From Ephydatia muelleri (taxonomy: Eukaryota; Porifera; Demospongiae; Spongillida; Spongillidae): 64,000 nucleotides of DNA. The stretch covers positions 5,329,585-5,393,584 of the forward strand of contig JABACO010000010.1 in the NCBI GenBank assembly GCA_013339895.1, written 5' to 3'. The translations under genes and the position numbers were made by a program. Shown piece by piece: positions 1 through 9,887 of the stretch. The notes beneath the pieces were generated by a model, which saw only the letters and a program-made list of their open reading frames with translations, was not told the origin of the DNA and ran no database searches. The stretch's first letter is position 1. Each line of letters opens with the position of its first letter.

Positions 1-256
1 GGGATTGATCTGTTTAAGGTTAGTACACGTGTATGTGTTAGCACACACTCTCTGATAATGTGTGTATTGCATTCAGTCAAAAATGCCGAGACCGAGGCAA
101 ATCTAAAGCAAAGAAGGAGCAGTAAATTTATGATGTACTTTGTTGTTTAAATATATAATTATCTCTTTGTAAAATGTTAAAATGTATATTATTCTTAAAA
201 TTTAAAATTTCCTGTGTCAATCAAGGATGCAGGATCAGTTTGTGGGTTGGATGTTA
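1..256. other. AT-rich flank, no gene seen
   Basis: No coding or repeat signal beyond AT-rich sequence; it runs into the 33-bp minisatellite. Confidence 0.5.
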
Positions 257-505
257 GATCATGCCCAAGATCTAGGGGCAAGGAGGCAAGATCATGGCCA
301 AGATCTAGGGGCAAGGAGGCAAGATCATGGCCAAGATCTAGGGGCAAGGAGGCAAGATCATGGCCAAGATCTAGGGGCAAGGAGGCAAGATCATGGCCAA
401 GATCTAGGGCAAGGAGGCAAGATCATGGCCAAGATCTAGGGGCAAGGAGGCAAGATCATGGCCAAGATCTAGGGGAAAGGAGGCAAGATCATGGCCAAGA
501 TGAGG
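257..505. repeat. 33-bp minisatellite, about 7.5 copies
   Basis: The unit starts GATCATGGCCAAGATC and ends in a GGCAAGGAGGCAA stretch. The first 16 bases are almost self-complementary, so each unit can fold. One copy has lost a G, which breaks the period. Because 33 is divisible by three, all frames stay open in translation; the apparent small ORFs here are products of the repeat. Shorter AAGATCTTGG-type fragments continue to about 600. Confidence 0.9.
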
Positions 506-614
506 CAAGATTGTGGCTAAGATCTTGGGTCAAGATGCCAAGAAATTGGCCGCCATAATCTTGGCCATCTAGATCTTGGGCCAAGATCTTGCTCAAGATC
601 ATACTCAAGATTTT

Positions 615-806
615 TTCACTGGGAGGGAAAAGTTTCGCATTCCCAAGTTGGATTTTGATCCACAATCCCTGGGTGGAAAGGCTTAAATCAACATTGGGCA
701 TTTTGATGTGGTTTGTCGTGTCTATTGTGATTGCTTATCACATTGGGATCTTGGATCAAAACCCAATGTTGGGAACTCGAAATGAAACTTTCCGCCATTT
801 TGTTGT
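615..806. repeat. Foldback inverted repeat
   Basis: The left arm (about 618-672, containing GATTTTGATCCACAATCCC) is matched in reverse complement by about 742-805 (containing GGATCAAAACCCAATG), with mismatches. A spacer of about 70 bp separates them. It looks like a small foldback or MITE remnant adjoining the 33-bp array. No clear target duplication was found. Confidence 0.6.
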
Positions 807-1445
807 TGATCAAAAATAACTGGTGGCTACAATAACTGTCAAAGCCACAAAAGAACTGAGTATACAGTAGCGGTCAAATAAAACATCACACATCGTCTTA
901 GTGCTACAATCTGGCGACGATGCAGAACACTATAAAAAAACTATTCAAAAAACGAAACCTATATCGGCACCTAAAACGTGTTAACCCTATAACGGCCATA
1001 AGCGTATTTATACGCTTAATCATTAGGTAACGGTACGGCCGTAAGCGTATTTTTACGCGCGTCAATATTAAGAACTGTATGAATCGTGGCCTAGACAACG
1101 CGTTTCTGATCGTGCTTATTGCAATACAAACATGTAGTACAGAGGTTTGTATTTATTCCCAATGGTACTTTAGTCAAAAAAACGTACGTAACGATAGACT
1201 TAGGGGTTACCAAAGTATTCACTAAGTTGGCAGGTATTACATAGTGCGGTTTGTTTGTACACGCGAGTTGACAGTCGGCTGTAATCTCGGATCTGTTTAT
1301 CTACATCCCCTACAAGTGCAGGCAGGTAATATACATGTATTCATGCAACACCATAAATATATTCATGCAACACAAAAAAACACCGCACTAATTCTGTAGG
1401 AATGGCTATGAGATTTAGCATTGCACAAGTGTTGGCAATGCTTTA

Positions 1446-1590
1446 GAATGATGACATCAATGGCGACGAAGACGTGCCAATGCCAGGTAGTGACGATGAG
1501 ATTGGGAGTGAGGTTGGGGATGAGCTTCTGGATGACATGTGTGAGGAGGATGTGCAAACCACTTCTGAGGTCTGTGCAGGTGCGCACAGA
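1446..1590 (+). pseudogene. Possible piggyBac transposase N-terminal remnant
   Basis: An open stretch encodes an acidic peptide containing MPGSDDEIGSEVGDELLDD. Acidic, low-complexity N-termini are usual in piggyBac transposases, and this one lies just inside piggyBac-like termini. It runs directly into the 56-bp repeat with no trace of the catalytic domain. The assignment rests on composition and position only, since no conserved motif is present. Confidence 0.4.
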
Positions 1591-3147
1591 GACCTGGGGT
1601 GGAGACAGTCATGGCACTGGCCAGGAGATGTGGCAGTACTCACAGGGACCTGGGGAGGAGACAGGCAGGGCACTGGCCAGGAGATGTGGCAGTACTCACA
1701 GGGACCTTGGGAGGAGACAGTCAGGGCATTGGCCAGGAGATGTGGCAGTACTCACAGGGACCTTGGGAGGAGAAGTCAGGGCATTGGCCAGGAGATGTGG
1801 CAGTACTCACAGGGACCTGGGGTGGAGACAGTTACGGCACTGGCCAGGAGATGTGGCATTACTCACAGGGACCTGGGGAGGAGACAGTCAGGGCACTGGC
1901 CAGGAGATGTGGCAGTACTCACAGGGACCTGGGGAGGAGACAGTCAGGGCACTGGCCAGGAGATGTGACAGTACTCACAGGGACCTGGGGTGGAAACAGT
2001 CACGGCACTGGCCAGGAGTTGTGGCGGTATGCACAGGGACCTTGGGAGGAGACAGTCAGGGCACTGGCCAGGGGAGGTGGCCGTACTCCCAGGGACCTTG
2101 GGAGGAGACAGTCAGGGCACTGGCCAGGAGATGTGGCAGTACTCACAGGGACCTGGGGAGGAGACAGTCAGGGCATTGGCCATGAGTTGTGGTGGTATGC
2201 GCAGGGACCTTGGGAGGAGACAGTCAGGGCATTGGCCAGGGGATGTGGCAGTACTCACAGGGACCTGGGGAGGAGACAGTCAGGGCATTGGCCAGGAGAT
2301 GTGGCAGTACTCACAGGGACCTGGGGTGGAGACAGTTACGGCACTGGCCAGGAGATGTGGCAGTACTCACAGGGACCTGGGGAGGAGACAGTCAGGGCAC
2401 TGGCCAGGAGATGTGGCAGTACTCACAGGGACCTTGGGAGGAGACAGTCAGGGCATTGGCCAGGAGATGTGGCAGTACTCACAGGGACCTGGGGAAGAGA
2501 CAGTCAGGGCATTGGCCATGAGTTGTGGCAGTACTCACAGGGACCTTGGGAGGAGACAGTCAGGGCATTGGCCAGGAGATGTGGCAGTACTCACAGGGAC
2601 CTGGGGAGGAGACAGCCAGGGCATTGGCCAGGAGACGTCGCAGTACTCACAGGGACCTGGGGAGGAGATGGTCAGGGCATTGGCCATGAGTTGTGGCGGT
2701 ATGCACAGGGACCCAGTCAGGGCACTGGCCAGGGGAGGTGGCCGTACTCCCAGGGACCTTGGGAGGAGACAGTCGGGGCACTGACCCGGAGATGTGGCAA
2801 TACTCACATGGACCTGGGGAGGAGACAGTCAGGGCATTGGCCAGGAGACGTCGCAGTACTCACAGGGACCTGGGGAGGAGATGGTCAGGGCACTGGCCAG
2901 GAGATGTGGCAGTACTCACAGGGACCTGGGGAAAAGACAGTCAGGGCACTGGCCAGAGATGTGGCAGTACTCACAGGGACCTGGGGAGGAGACAGTCAGG
3001 GCATTGGCCAGGAGACGTCGCAGTACTCACAGGGACCTGGGGAGGAGACGGTCAGGGCACTGGCCAGGAGATGTGGCAGTACTCACAGGGACCTGGGGAG
3101 GAGACAGTCAGGGCAGTGGCCAGGAGATGTGGCAGTATGCATGTAGA
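1585..3147. repeat. 56-bp minisatellite, about 28 copies
   Basis: The unit contains GGGACCTGGGGAGGAGACAG, then CACTGGCCAGGAGATGTGG and CAGTACTCACA. Spacing between successive CACAGGGACC motifs is 56, 56 and then 55 bp in the first copies. Variants include one-base deletions, ACGTCG for ATGTGG, and GAGTTGTGG forms. Because 56 is not a multiple of three, an open reading frame reads the unit in all three frames in turn, giving a 56-residue super-period. Confidence 0.95.
1599..3146 (+). other. 515-codon open frame across the 56-bp array
   Basis: A single frame stays open from 1599 to 3146, and shorter frames are open in parallel (1421-2185, 1474-1968, 1990-2784). The consensus unit simply lacks stop codons in any plus-strand frame, so long ORFs are expected without selection. 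The translation cycles through WPGDVAVLTGTWGG-, EMWQYSQGPGEE- and ARRCGSTHRDLG-like blocks. No known domain is seen. I treat it as a by-product of the repeat unless transcripts are shown. Confidence 0.25.
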
Positions 3148-3922
3148 TCTGTTTTATAGTACGGAACATACATATACAAACGGTGCATGACATGATCTAA
3201 TTATGATCTAAGCATACAAAACATACCTGTACAGTCTGGTCATACAGTCTGTGTTTGAGCACCAATATATAGGCAAACCCCATCGATGACCTAAGCTATA
3301 GACAACAAAACGTCACAAAACAGCATCTACGATCAACATAGACCACACAAGCACCTCTAATATAGTGAAAAAGTCTCACACTGACAAATAAAGCCTATGC
3401 AAACCCAAGTAATCATTCATTCATCGGATGCGCTACTATTAGAATCGCTAGAACACTACGACAACCATATCATAACAAACCAAAACGCACAACAGACGGT
3501 GTAATTCTACACAAGAAAGATAGGTAACAGGTTGAAAAACATTACGAAGCACTTTTTTGTAGTCCAACTGCTACTAGGTAGTCAGAACGAGAGCGCGCGT
3601 GAAAGACACATTTCGTACTACAAATTAGTAATTTAGAAAAACAGGTCACAACGATCAATTCATGGAAATACATTGCTAAAACATACTTTAAGACATCCAT
3701 GGTGAATTTCAGGCAGTACACTAACAAATATGCGAGTTCCAAAGTAATTGCCGCGCAAGACATAACTTTCAAAACTCAAATAAAATAATTTGGCCGGAAG
3801 GTCACATTACGTAGATTTTAATTTGACCGTTATAGGGTTAACTAGCAGGTGGGACTTAGTCTTAGTCTTTGCATCATACACTTGCATGAGTGCGCGCTTT
3901 GAGGACCTGTACATGTACCTTA

Positions 3923-4031
3923 GTCTCGTACTCAGACCTGATTCCCACAACTGCGGATGGATTACATTACCACTACGTAGCGGTGATGTAATCCATCCGC
4001 AGCTGTGGGAATCAGGGTCTGGGTACGAGAC
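3923..4031. repeat. Near-perfect 109-bp palindrome
   Basis: Arms of about 54 bp meet near CTACGTAG. The left arm runs GTCTCGTACTCAGACC to GGATGGATTACAT; the right arm is its reverse complement with few mismatches. ACATGTA lies just outside both ends and could be a target duplication, but that word is abundant here. It sits at the edge of the Tc1-type transposase remnant and may have interrupted it. Confidence 0.9.
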
Positions 4032-4032
4032 T

Positions 4033-4340
4033 ACATGTATTGGAGCCTCTCCGATTTTCCGGCAGCAAAATCGTCTGTGCTCTCCATTTGGACACTACTC
4101 TCATCAGTCCACAAAACCTCCGCAAAATCATCGCCTTGGCCCACTCCAGGCGCTTCTGATTATGTATGGTCTGGCAGTATGCGCTACCGCAAAATGTCCA
4201 TCTATTGCAGCGAAGAACAGTGCGAAGAGTCACGTGACTGTAACAGCTGGTGGAGTTGGTGCGCAGTTGTTTCGTCGTCGATATGCATCTGTTGCTCAAA
4301 TAAGGCCTTAATTTCTGCTGTTATACCTTGGACAAACCCC
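4033..4340 (-). pseudogene. Tc1-like transposase fragment, frameshifted
   Basis: Two minus-strand frames carry matching pieces of a Tc1-type transposase. One reads CGSAYCQTIHNQKRLEWAKA, resembling the GSAYCQLI...KRLEWA block before the first catalytic segment. The other reads EVLWTDESSVQMES, resembling the WTDE(T/S)xVQLE block that carries a catalytic aspartate. They are out of frame with each other and contain stops, so the gene is dead. The reading direction points from the right end of the 865-4703 element inward, as expected for its own transposase. Confidence 0.75.
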
Positions 4341-4705
4341 TGAGCCCGGCTTTCTAGCGATGCTGTGGGTTTCCGCGTACCTCTTCAAAAACAAAATTGC
4401 GTTTTCGAGAGTTCACTATAGATTTCGGCCTTCAGTAGGTTACATACTGTAGCCTTTGTGAGCAAGAAATAAGATGCGAAGCTTCAAATAGTCGCTATAC
4501 ACCATCTTTATCAACTGAAGCACGTGTGTAATAGCGGCCGAATATAAAAAAACTAACCTAAAACAATGACTTGCAATGTGCTAAATCGTTAGCGTTTAAC
4601 AATACAGACTCTGAGAGCCAAATGAACCTACAAACGAAGCCATATATTCGTCGCACGGTCGTACCACTAAGACGATGTGTGGTGTTTAATTTGACCGTTA
4701 CTGTA

Positions 4706-5245
4706 CTTAATAAATTTACTGGAAGTGGAGTATGTCAGGGTTTTTTATTTACCACCACTGCTGAGTATAACTATTAATAATAATTTTATTAGTGTAATGT
4801 ACATGTATGTGTGTGAGACCAATATATAGATCTTTGTTGTAACTTGATTTGGCAGGGTGTGGTTAACGTTGAAATGATGACCATACCATGATCTTTAAAA
4901 ACACACATGTTTAAGGCAGTGCTGTATTTTGATGCAAAAGAATTAAAAGCTGAAATTATACATAAAAGTACATAACCCTAAGCCTCACATTTGCTGAAAG
5001 TTAAAGTAAAATCAGAAGTATGGCTTGTACGTTTCATGCCCCTTGTATACCCCGTAATTTTGGGATATACCCCGGAATGGAATAAATTAAATACATCATA
5101 TAGCTTCTGCAAAAATAATAATAATAGCAAAAGAGCTATTACAACAACCATTGGAGACAGTAATGAGAGCTCTCTCATTGCCAATGTCATTGCAGTACCT
5201 TCATTATGATGCATGGTGTAAGTGAGCAGTTCTGGATACCTTCTT
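4706..5245. other. Flank downstream of the left receptor exons
   Basis: Mostly AT-rich non-coding sequence. On the minus strand this follows the stop codon of the transmembrane exon and could hold its 3' UTR. No convincing polyadenylation site could be assigned. Confidence 0.4.
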
Positions 5246-5345
5246 CTACTTAAATTTATTGTTCTTGAAATAGCACACCACAGCAATAACCAGCACCACT
5301 ACTATCACGGCCCCCACAGTACAGCACATACAAGTGCAACAATGA
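5246..5345 (-). CDS. Transmembrane/C-terminal exon, frameshifted (left copy)
   Basis: After a TTTTCCAG acceptor the exon begins with codons for IVALVCAVL. In a shifted frame it continues VGAVIVVVLVIAVVCYFKNN and ends FK-stop. Together these make a hydrophobic span ending in basic and polar residues, a single-pass membrane anchor with a very short tail. In the phase set by the preceding exon the frame hits TGA just after a run of five Gs (5311-5315 as Cs on plus). One missing base in that run would explain it, whether a real mutation or a sequencing slip. Confidence 0.6.
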
Positions 5346-5399
5346 CTGGAAAAGAAAGGTATAATGAAGCTAGTACACCTTTATGAAGTAAGAACTAAC

Positions 5400-5501
5400 C
5401 AGTAACATAGATATGTACTGCACTAGTAATTTTGTTGCTGGCAAGTGTAGAAGATGTATTTCCTGCTGCTGGAATTGTTTGGTTTGTGCGAGATGCCACA
5501 T
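5400..5501 (-). CDS. Stalk exon (left copy)
   Basis: The acceptor TTTCTTCAG and donor G|GTTAG bound a 102-nt phase 1-1 exon. It is rich in Ser, Thr and Asn (ending NKITSAVHIYVT), typical of a juxtamembrane stalk. It lies between the FN3 and transmembrane exons, as does the stalk exon of the third locus at 60860-60970. Confidence 0.55.
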
Positions 5502-5698
5502 CTGAAGAAATATATATGTGCGAGTAATGATGCTGATGCATTTGTGGTTGAAGTATGGTACAGAGCATCCTTAATCTTCATTGTTTTTAGTCTGATATTA
5601 TAAAACTTGTGAATGTTAAATGTACACTTTCAAATTAGGCAGCTGGAGCCATGCAGTTGTGTAGTGTACTGCACCTCAAAAACAAAGAATTTCCTAAC

Positions 5699-6061
5699 CT
5701 GTTGGTGTTCTCCTTGGCGGGATATAAGTGTATGTAGTTGCATTCCCGTTTCCAGCTCCATTGACAGCAAACAATGCAAACTCCACTGCACCATTATAGT
5801 CCAAGATGGTTGTATTTCCATTTCCATCAGATCCAACAATTGTGAAGAATGGATCTCTTAGATCAATCGTGCAGTTACAAGAAGCCATAGTGTTGCATGT
5901 ATTATTGAATGCCTTTGTGCCATTTGTTAGATTGTAACTTAGAACATAATGGGAAATGGTGGGAGGTGTTGACACTTGAAGAGAATCTGGTGCTACCCAG
6001 GAGAGGCTCACACAACTATTTAAGAAATCCATATAGAATTTCAGTGGGGGTGGTAGTAGCC
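5699..6061 (-). CDS. Fibronectin type III domain exon (left copy)
   Basis: A 363-nt phase 1-1 exon (acceptor CACATATAG, donor CAACAG|GTTAGG) encodes one FN3 domain of about 110 residues. Landmarks are the N-terminal PPP, the tryptophan in SLSWVAP, the strand TISHYVLSYNLTNGT, and the C-terminal EFALFAVNGAGNGNAT. Two CNTMASCNC-type cysteines suggest a loop disulfide. It is open throughout. The third locus has a related domain at 61037-61336 sharing FAVNGAGNGNATT. Confidence 0.85.
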
Positions 6062-6174
6062 CTATATGTGTATGAGAAAGAACACAATGCTAGTACATAA
6101 TAAACAAATGTAAAACATGCTGAGAAATGGGATACAGTTGAATTGACTTCGTGTTATTAATATACATGTGTACA

Positions 6175-6432
6175 CATAGGTGTCCACGTGATGGGGCATG
6201 GGGGGAGGGGGGGGAAATGCCCCCCTCCAGCGTAACCAAAGTAATTAAAATTCAAAGCATTCATTTCAGTGAAAGTACTACTGATATGGATGAAAACATG
6301 CATCATTTATTTACGGCACTAAAAGCTTCTGCGATTGACGCGGGAAGGGGATGTGCCATTTCTGCACCCTCCCCCTTTTAGTTATGTTTGCCCCCCCCGC
6401 CCCCCTCTGAAATTAATGAGCGGACGCCTATG
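6175..6432. mobile_element. Small TIR element (MITE-like) in an intron
   Basis: Ends are CATAGGTGTCC on the left and GGACGCCTATG on the right, followed inward by G-rich and C-rich tracts respectively. The element is about 258 bp and has no coding capacity. Flanks do not show a clean 8-bp duplication, so family assignment is open; the G-tracts resemble those of the hAT-like elements at 36387 and 42053. Confidence 0.6.
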
Positions 6433-6526
6433 ATGTAAAGTAAGACCAGATACCCAGACTTATCATGACCAGAATGAGCATACAGTGTACAGCCCATCTA
6501 CAGATAGAAATGTGTTGTAAATGTAC

Positions 6527-6856
6527 CTTGAAGAAATAGCTTCACTGGTGGATCACTTATCTGATGGTTTGATACAGTTGTTGAATCCTGCACTGTGCAG
6601 ATCACTGTAATGTTGTTGTTAGCTTTGGTGGTTGGAACAATGAGCTGAGAGGACACAAGTCCATCTGGTGATTAGATGAAGGGTGTGTAATATATTCCTT
6701 TATTGAGTACATATGATGAGCCAGTAGACTGTCCATCCACTGTCCTCTGAACAATATCTCCATTTCCAGAGCAGTTGAATGGAAATGTTGATGTACTGCT
6801 CTCAAATGTTGTGTAGTCATGGGATGGTGATAAGACAACACTGGCATATGTAATTT
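6527..6856 (-). CDS. Ig-like domain exon with an in-frame stop (left copy)
   Basis: A 330-nt phase 1-1 exon (acceptor TGTATTGTAG, donor CTTCAAG|GTAC) encodes an Ig-like fold: a first cysteine in TFPFNCSGNG, a VDG turn, a GLVSSQLIV strand and a second cysteine in NITVICTVQD. A TAA at 6674-6672 interrupts it between the strands after GIYYTPF. The frame is otherwise open on both sides, so a single substitution accounts for the break. Confidence 0.7.
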
Positions 6857-7785
6857 CTACAATACAGAATTAAATACATATGATACATGTAACTATTCGA
6901 ATAAGTAATACAGATAATAAACACAGCAAGAAAAGTATGATTATAATAAGTTATGGCAACTGAACAACTTAGTGATAACTTAATTGTAGCTGGGTTATTT
7001 CAGTTGAGATAAGCGCACAAATAGTTAAACAAGAGTTATACAATAGTTGTACATGACCATATCAGATTGTGGTAGCTATAAGCTTAGCAGAGTTATACCA
7101 AATTCTGCGGTTCCAAACTAATGTGCGCATATCCCAATTGTCAATACATGGTATAACCATGTCTGTCTCACAGTGAAAGTAACAAGCACTATGCATTGGC
7201 ATTCAGATCAATTAGGTACATAGTTAGCGTACTTGCCTCTTCTATTTAAGAGCACATTTAGACACCTAGTCCTAGCAGGCATGAACAATGACCTTCCACA
7301 TAGCAGTTACATGTTTTCTGTTTCCTTAAAGTATGAAATTAGACACAAACCGCCAGAATGTTATATTACTACACATGGCGTTTGAATGTCATGTGGGAAC
7401 CGGGATTAAGGGAAGGAAGTGAAATATTGTGAAGTCAGACCAGGCATTGTACAGTATGTGCATGTTGTATACATGTAATTAATTACTAACACAGAGAAAA
7501 GAACCCTGGAAACCTCACCATGACATGACCTTAGCATCATGCATCAGATATGCCGGTAAAAATGTAACATTAATTAGGGTTTGGGATAAACCATGTAAGG
7601 AACAAGGGTTAGAACTGTATTTACACAGCGATCGTACATGCATGTAAAAGATCTATTGGGTTCTATAAAGTTATTTAGAATGAGTTCAATACATCATTGC
7701 AATAAAGTTTTGACCATTACAAGTGCTGTGTACAAAGTACTTTATAAATATACTTGTACCAATGACACAACCACAACTTACTAAC

Positions 7786-7857
7786 GCCTGAAGATATCAC
7801 CAGAAGTATCATGAACAACCTCACCATAGGCATCATGAACAGTCTTGTGCATATCCA
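7786..7857 (-). CDS. Possible short spacer exon (left copy)
   Basis: A 72-nt stretch is bounded by the acceptor TTATTCTAG and the donor GGC|GTTAGTAAG, and is open in phase 1-1 with DMHKTVHDAYGEVVHDTSG. The two VHD(A/T) blocks look like an internal repeat. The splice sites are acceptable and the phase fits neighbouring exons, but the length is too short for certainty. Confidence 0.35.
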
Positions 7858-8139
7858 CTAGAATAAAATATAGCAATAGTAATTTAATAAACATGCTTAA
7901 CATGAGAAATACTCTTACAGTTCATATGCATGTGATATGAATTATCTATAATGTACAGTACTGAATCTCAATTGTGTTGGAACTACAGTGCCAATTAAAC
8001 ATGGAAAATGTAACAGACACTAAGAATGAAAAATGTTGTATACAACGAAAGCATCGTGCGCAATACTAACATGCATTCACTTGTACCAAACACACTGATT
8101 CTATTTATTTGCCTCACAGTGCATCATGTACAGCTTACT

Positions 8140-8930
8140 AAATGCTCTCCTTTCCCTCCTCCTCCTTTCTCTCTCCTCCTCCTGTTTTCTCCGCCTCCTC
8201 CTTTCTCTCCTCCACCTCCTTTCTCTCCTCCACCTCCTTTCTCTCCTCCACCTCCTTTCTCTCCTCCACCTCCCTTCTCTCCACCTCCTTTCTCTCCACC
8301 TCCTTCGTCTCCTCCACCTCTATTCTGTCCTCCACCTCTATTCTGTCCTCCACCTCCTTTCTCTCCTCCACCCCCCTTTCTCTCCTCCACCCCCTTTCTC
8401 TCCTCCACCCCCTTTCTCTCCTCCACCTCCTTTCTCTCCTCCACCTCCTTCTTTCCTCCACCTCCTTTCTCTCCTCCCCCTCCTTTCTCTCCTCCACCTC
8501 CTTTCTCTCCTCCACCTCCTTTCTCTCCTCCACCTCCTTTCTCTCTCTCTCCTCCACCTCCTTTCTCTCCTCCCCTCCTTTCTCTCCTCCACCTCCTTTC
8601 TCTCCTCCCCTCCTTTCTTCTCCCCTCCACCTCCTTTCTCTCCTCCCCTCCTTTCTCTCCTCCACCTCCTTTCTCTCTCTCCTCCTCCTTTTCTCTCCTC
8701 CACCCCTCCTTTCTCTCCTCCACCTCCTTTCTCTCCTCCTCCCCTCCTTTCTCTCCCTCTCTCCTCCTCCACCTCCTTTCTCTCCTCCACCTCCTTTCTC
8801 TCCTCCCCTCCTTTCTCTCCTCCACCTCCTTTCTCTCCCCCGCCCCTCTGTTTCTCTCCCCCCCCTCCTTTCTCTCCTCCACCTCCTTTCTCTCCACCAC
8901 CTCCTTTCTCTCCTCCACCTCCACCAACCG
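8140..8930. repeat. Purine/pyrimidine minisatellite inside an SRCR exon
   Basis: About 790 bp of strictly biased sequence (C/T on plus) is built of units such as CTCCTCCACCTCCTTT in 12- to 18-bp steps. On the minus strand it reads as (GGGGEK)n, later shifting to EERKEVEER-type repeats. It directly follows VCTTP of the SRCR exon at 9005, where the right copy instead continues with ordinary SRCR sequence. The expansion is therefore specific to the left copy. Long mirror-symmetric R-Y tracts like this can form triplex DNA. Confidence 0.9.
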
Positions 8931-9005
8931 GTGTGGTACATACAGGTTGTTTCAAAATCATGGGTCCAGTTCCATATACACACACTGCACATGTGATGAC
9001 AGTTC
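8925..9005 (-). CDS. SRCR C-half exon, truncated by the minisatellite
   Basis: After the acceptor TTTCCTCTAG the phase-1 frame reads TVITCAVCVYGTGPMILKQP then VCTTP. This matches the YGTGP(I/M)(I/L)L segment of the second half of an SRCR domain and the right-copy exon at 54745. The conserved cysteines further along are lost because the sequence enters the GGGGEK minisatellite. No donor could be identified beyond it. Confidence 0.65.
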
Positions 9006-9286
9006 CTAGAGGAAAATGATAAAGCCATGACTGTAAATATCAAACATGATTTCTTTCCGTTAAAGCATCCTACATGTGGTGGTGATGTAACCATCAGGCA
9101 CAAACTTACGTTGAAATATTTTGTACATTTCACCATGCATCAAATAAAAGCCGCACACACATATGGAGGGAATCCACAATAATCCCACAGAACAGTTAAT
9201 AAATCACCATGGATATTATCGCTATTAAAGTTAACCCTTTGTGGAGCTAAAATTACTAACCTCTAGAGTAAAAAAAAAATGCTGAC

Positions 9287-9634
9287 CTGTTGCATTCACT
9301 CTGATGTTGGGTTCAGAGGCATTAAGTTGCTTGCACACCACTTCTCTTGAGGTGACCTGCTCACTACACATTGTGCCCCAGGCAATACTGATGCACACCT
9401 TCAATGGTCCATTGATTTGGGACATCACCTACCTGATGTCTCCATGGGTACAATTCCCTGCCTTGGCTACATCCCTCAGCTGACCACTGGTGGCCAGACT
9501 GCAGGGCACAGATGCTCCAGTCACCACTGGACAGGCTGACAGAGAAGGCTCTGCACCATTACATGCAAAGCCAGAAATGGAGCTTATGCTGTTGGTAGTA
9601 CCTCCCAACACACCCTTGACTACAGTGATGGCTA
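9287..9634 (-). CDS. SRCR exon (C-half plus next N-half), one stop
   Basis: A 348-nt phase 1-1 exon encodes the end of one SRCR domain (GFACNGAEPSLSACPVVTGA, then NCTHGD) and the beginning of the next (GPLKVCISIAWGTMC, then VVCKQLNASEP). The WGTxC and VVC(K/R)QL motifs are diagnostic of SRCR. A TAG at 9431-9429 lies where the right copy has CTG (leucine). Apart from that base the two copies are nearly identical over the whole exon. Confidence 0.85.
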
Positions 9635-9692
9635 CTGTAGAGTGGAGCAATACATTTCACAATGCATCATCACATCATTCATTTTCTATTAC

Positions 9693-9887
9693 CATATGGT
9701 GGGTAGCCAGGTTGCTGGCAAGATGCTTCAATGTTGCTCCAGGTGTCTGCACAGATGGTGACATACTGGTCCCCTCTGCATACATGTACATGTACCTCCA
9801 CCACACATCCTCCCTTCAAGGTGAATCCCTAGTAGTACCTGTCCTCTGATCCCAGGGTCAGTCTGATATCACTCTCCACGAATACAA
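9693..9887 (-). CDS. SRCR N-half exon with stop (left copy)
   Basis: The exon (acceptor CTCCATTCAG, donor CATATG|GTAATAG) encodes an SRCR start: GGCVVEVHVHVCRGDQYVT, then ICADTWSNIEASCQQPGYPP. The cysteine pattern and WSNxEAS match the domain. A TAG at 9831-9829 follows DRYY. An extra VH pair arises from a short TACATG expansion absent from the right copy. Confidence 0.8.

Larger units (their letters stand above)
985..3837. mobile_element. piggyBac-like element nested in the Tc1-like element
   Basis: Termini are CCCTATAACGG on the left and CCGTTATAGGG on the right, each bordered by TTAA (981-984 and 3838-3841). CCC/GGG ends with a TTAA duplication are the signature of piggyBac transposons. 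A subterminal motif, CATAAGCGTATTTATACGC, recurs as GTAAGCGTATTTTTACGCG about 50 bp further in. No DDD transposase core was seen. The interior is mostly the 56-bp minisatellite, so the element is non-autonomous. Confidence 0.85.
865..4703. mobile_element. Tc1/mariner-like transposon, nested host
   Basis: Terminal inverted repeats begin CAGTAGCGGTCAAAT on the left and end ATTTGACCGTTACTG on the right. They match for about 36 bp with few differences and more weakly to about 55 bp. A TA dinucleotide flanks each end (863-864 and 4704-4705), the target duplication of Tc1/mariner transposons. A decayed Tc1-type transposase lies antisense near the right end. The piggyBac-like element at 985-3837 sits inside; without it the host would be about 0.98 kb. 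The ends resemble those of the element at 23052-23816. Confidence 0.85.

Noticed and set aside
257..505. Regular direct repeats as a CRISPR array
   Set aside because: Units are contiguous with no unique spacers, and the genome is animal.
195..558. Overlapping ORFs on both strands with GKEARSWPRSR- or LDLGHDLASLP-type repeats
   Set aside because: They are translations of the 33-bp minisatellite, whose length is a multiple of three; no coding evidence.
8026..9136. Five long ORFs rich in Pro/Ser/Phe or Glu/Arg/Gly
   Set aside because: All come from the biased CCTCCTTT minisatellite; only the short SRCR segment next to it is credible.
9490..9849. 119-codon plus-strand ORF and its twin at 53855-54232 (minus), conserved between arms
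   Set aside because: Antisense to SRCR exons and crossing their introns; conservation follows from near-identity of the DNA in this block.
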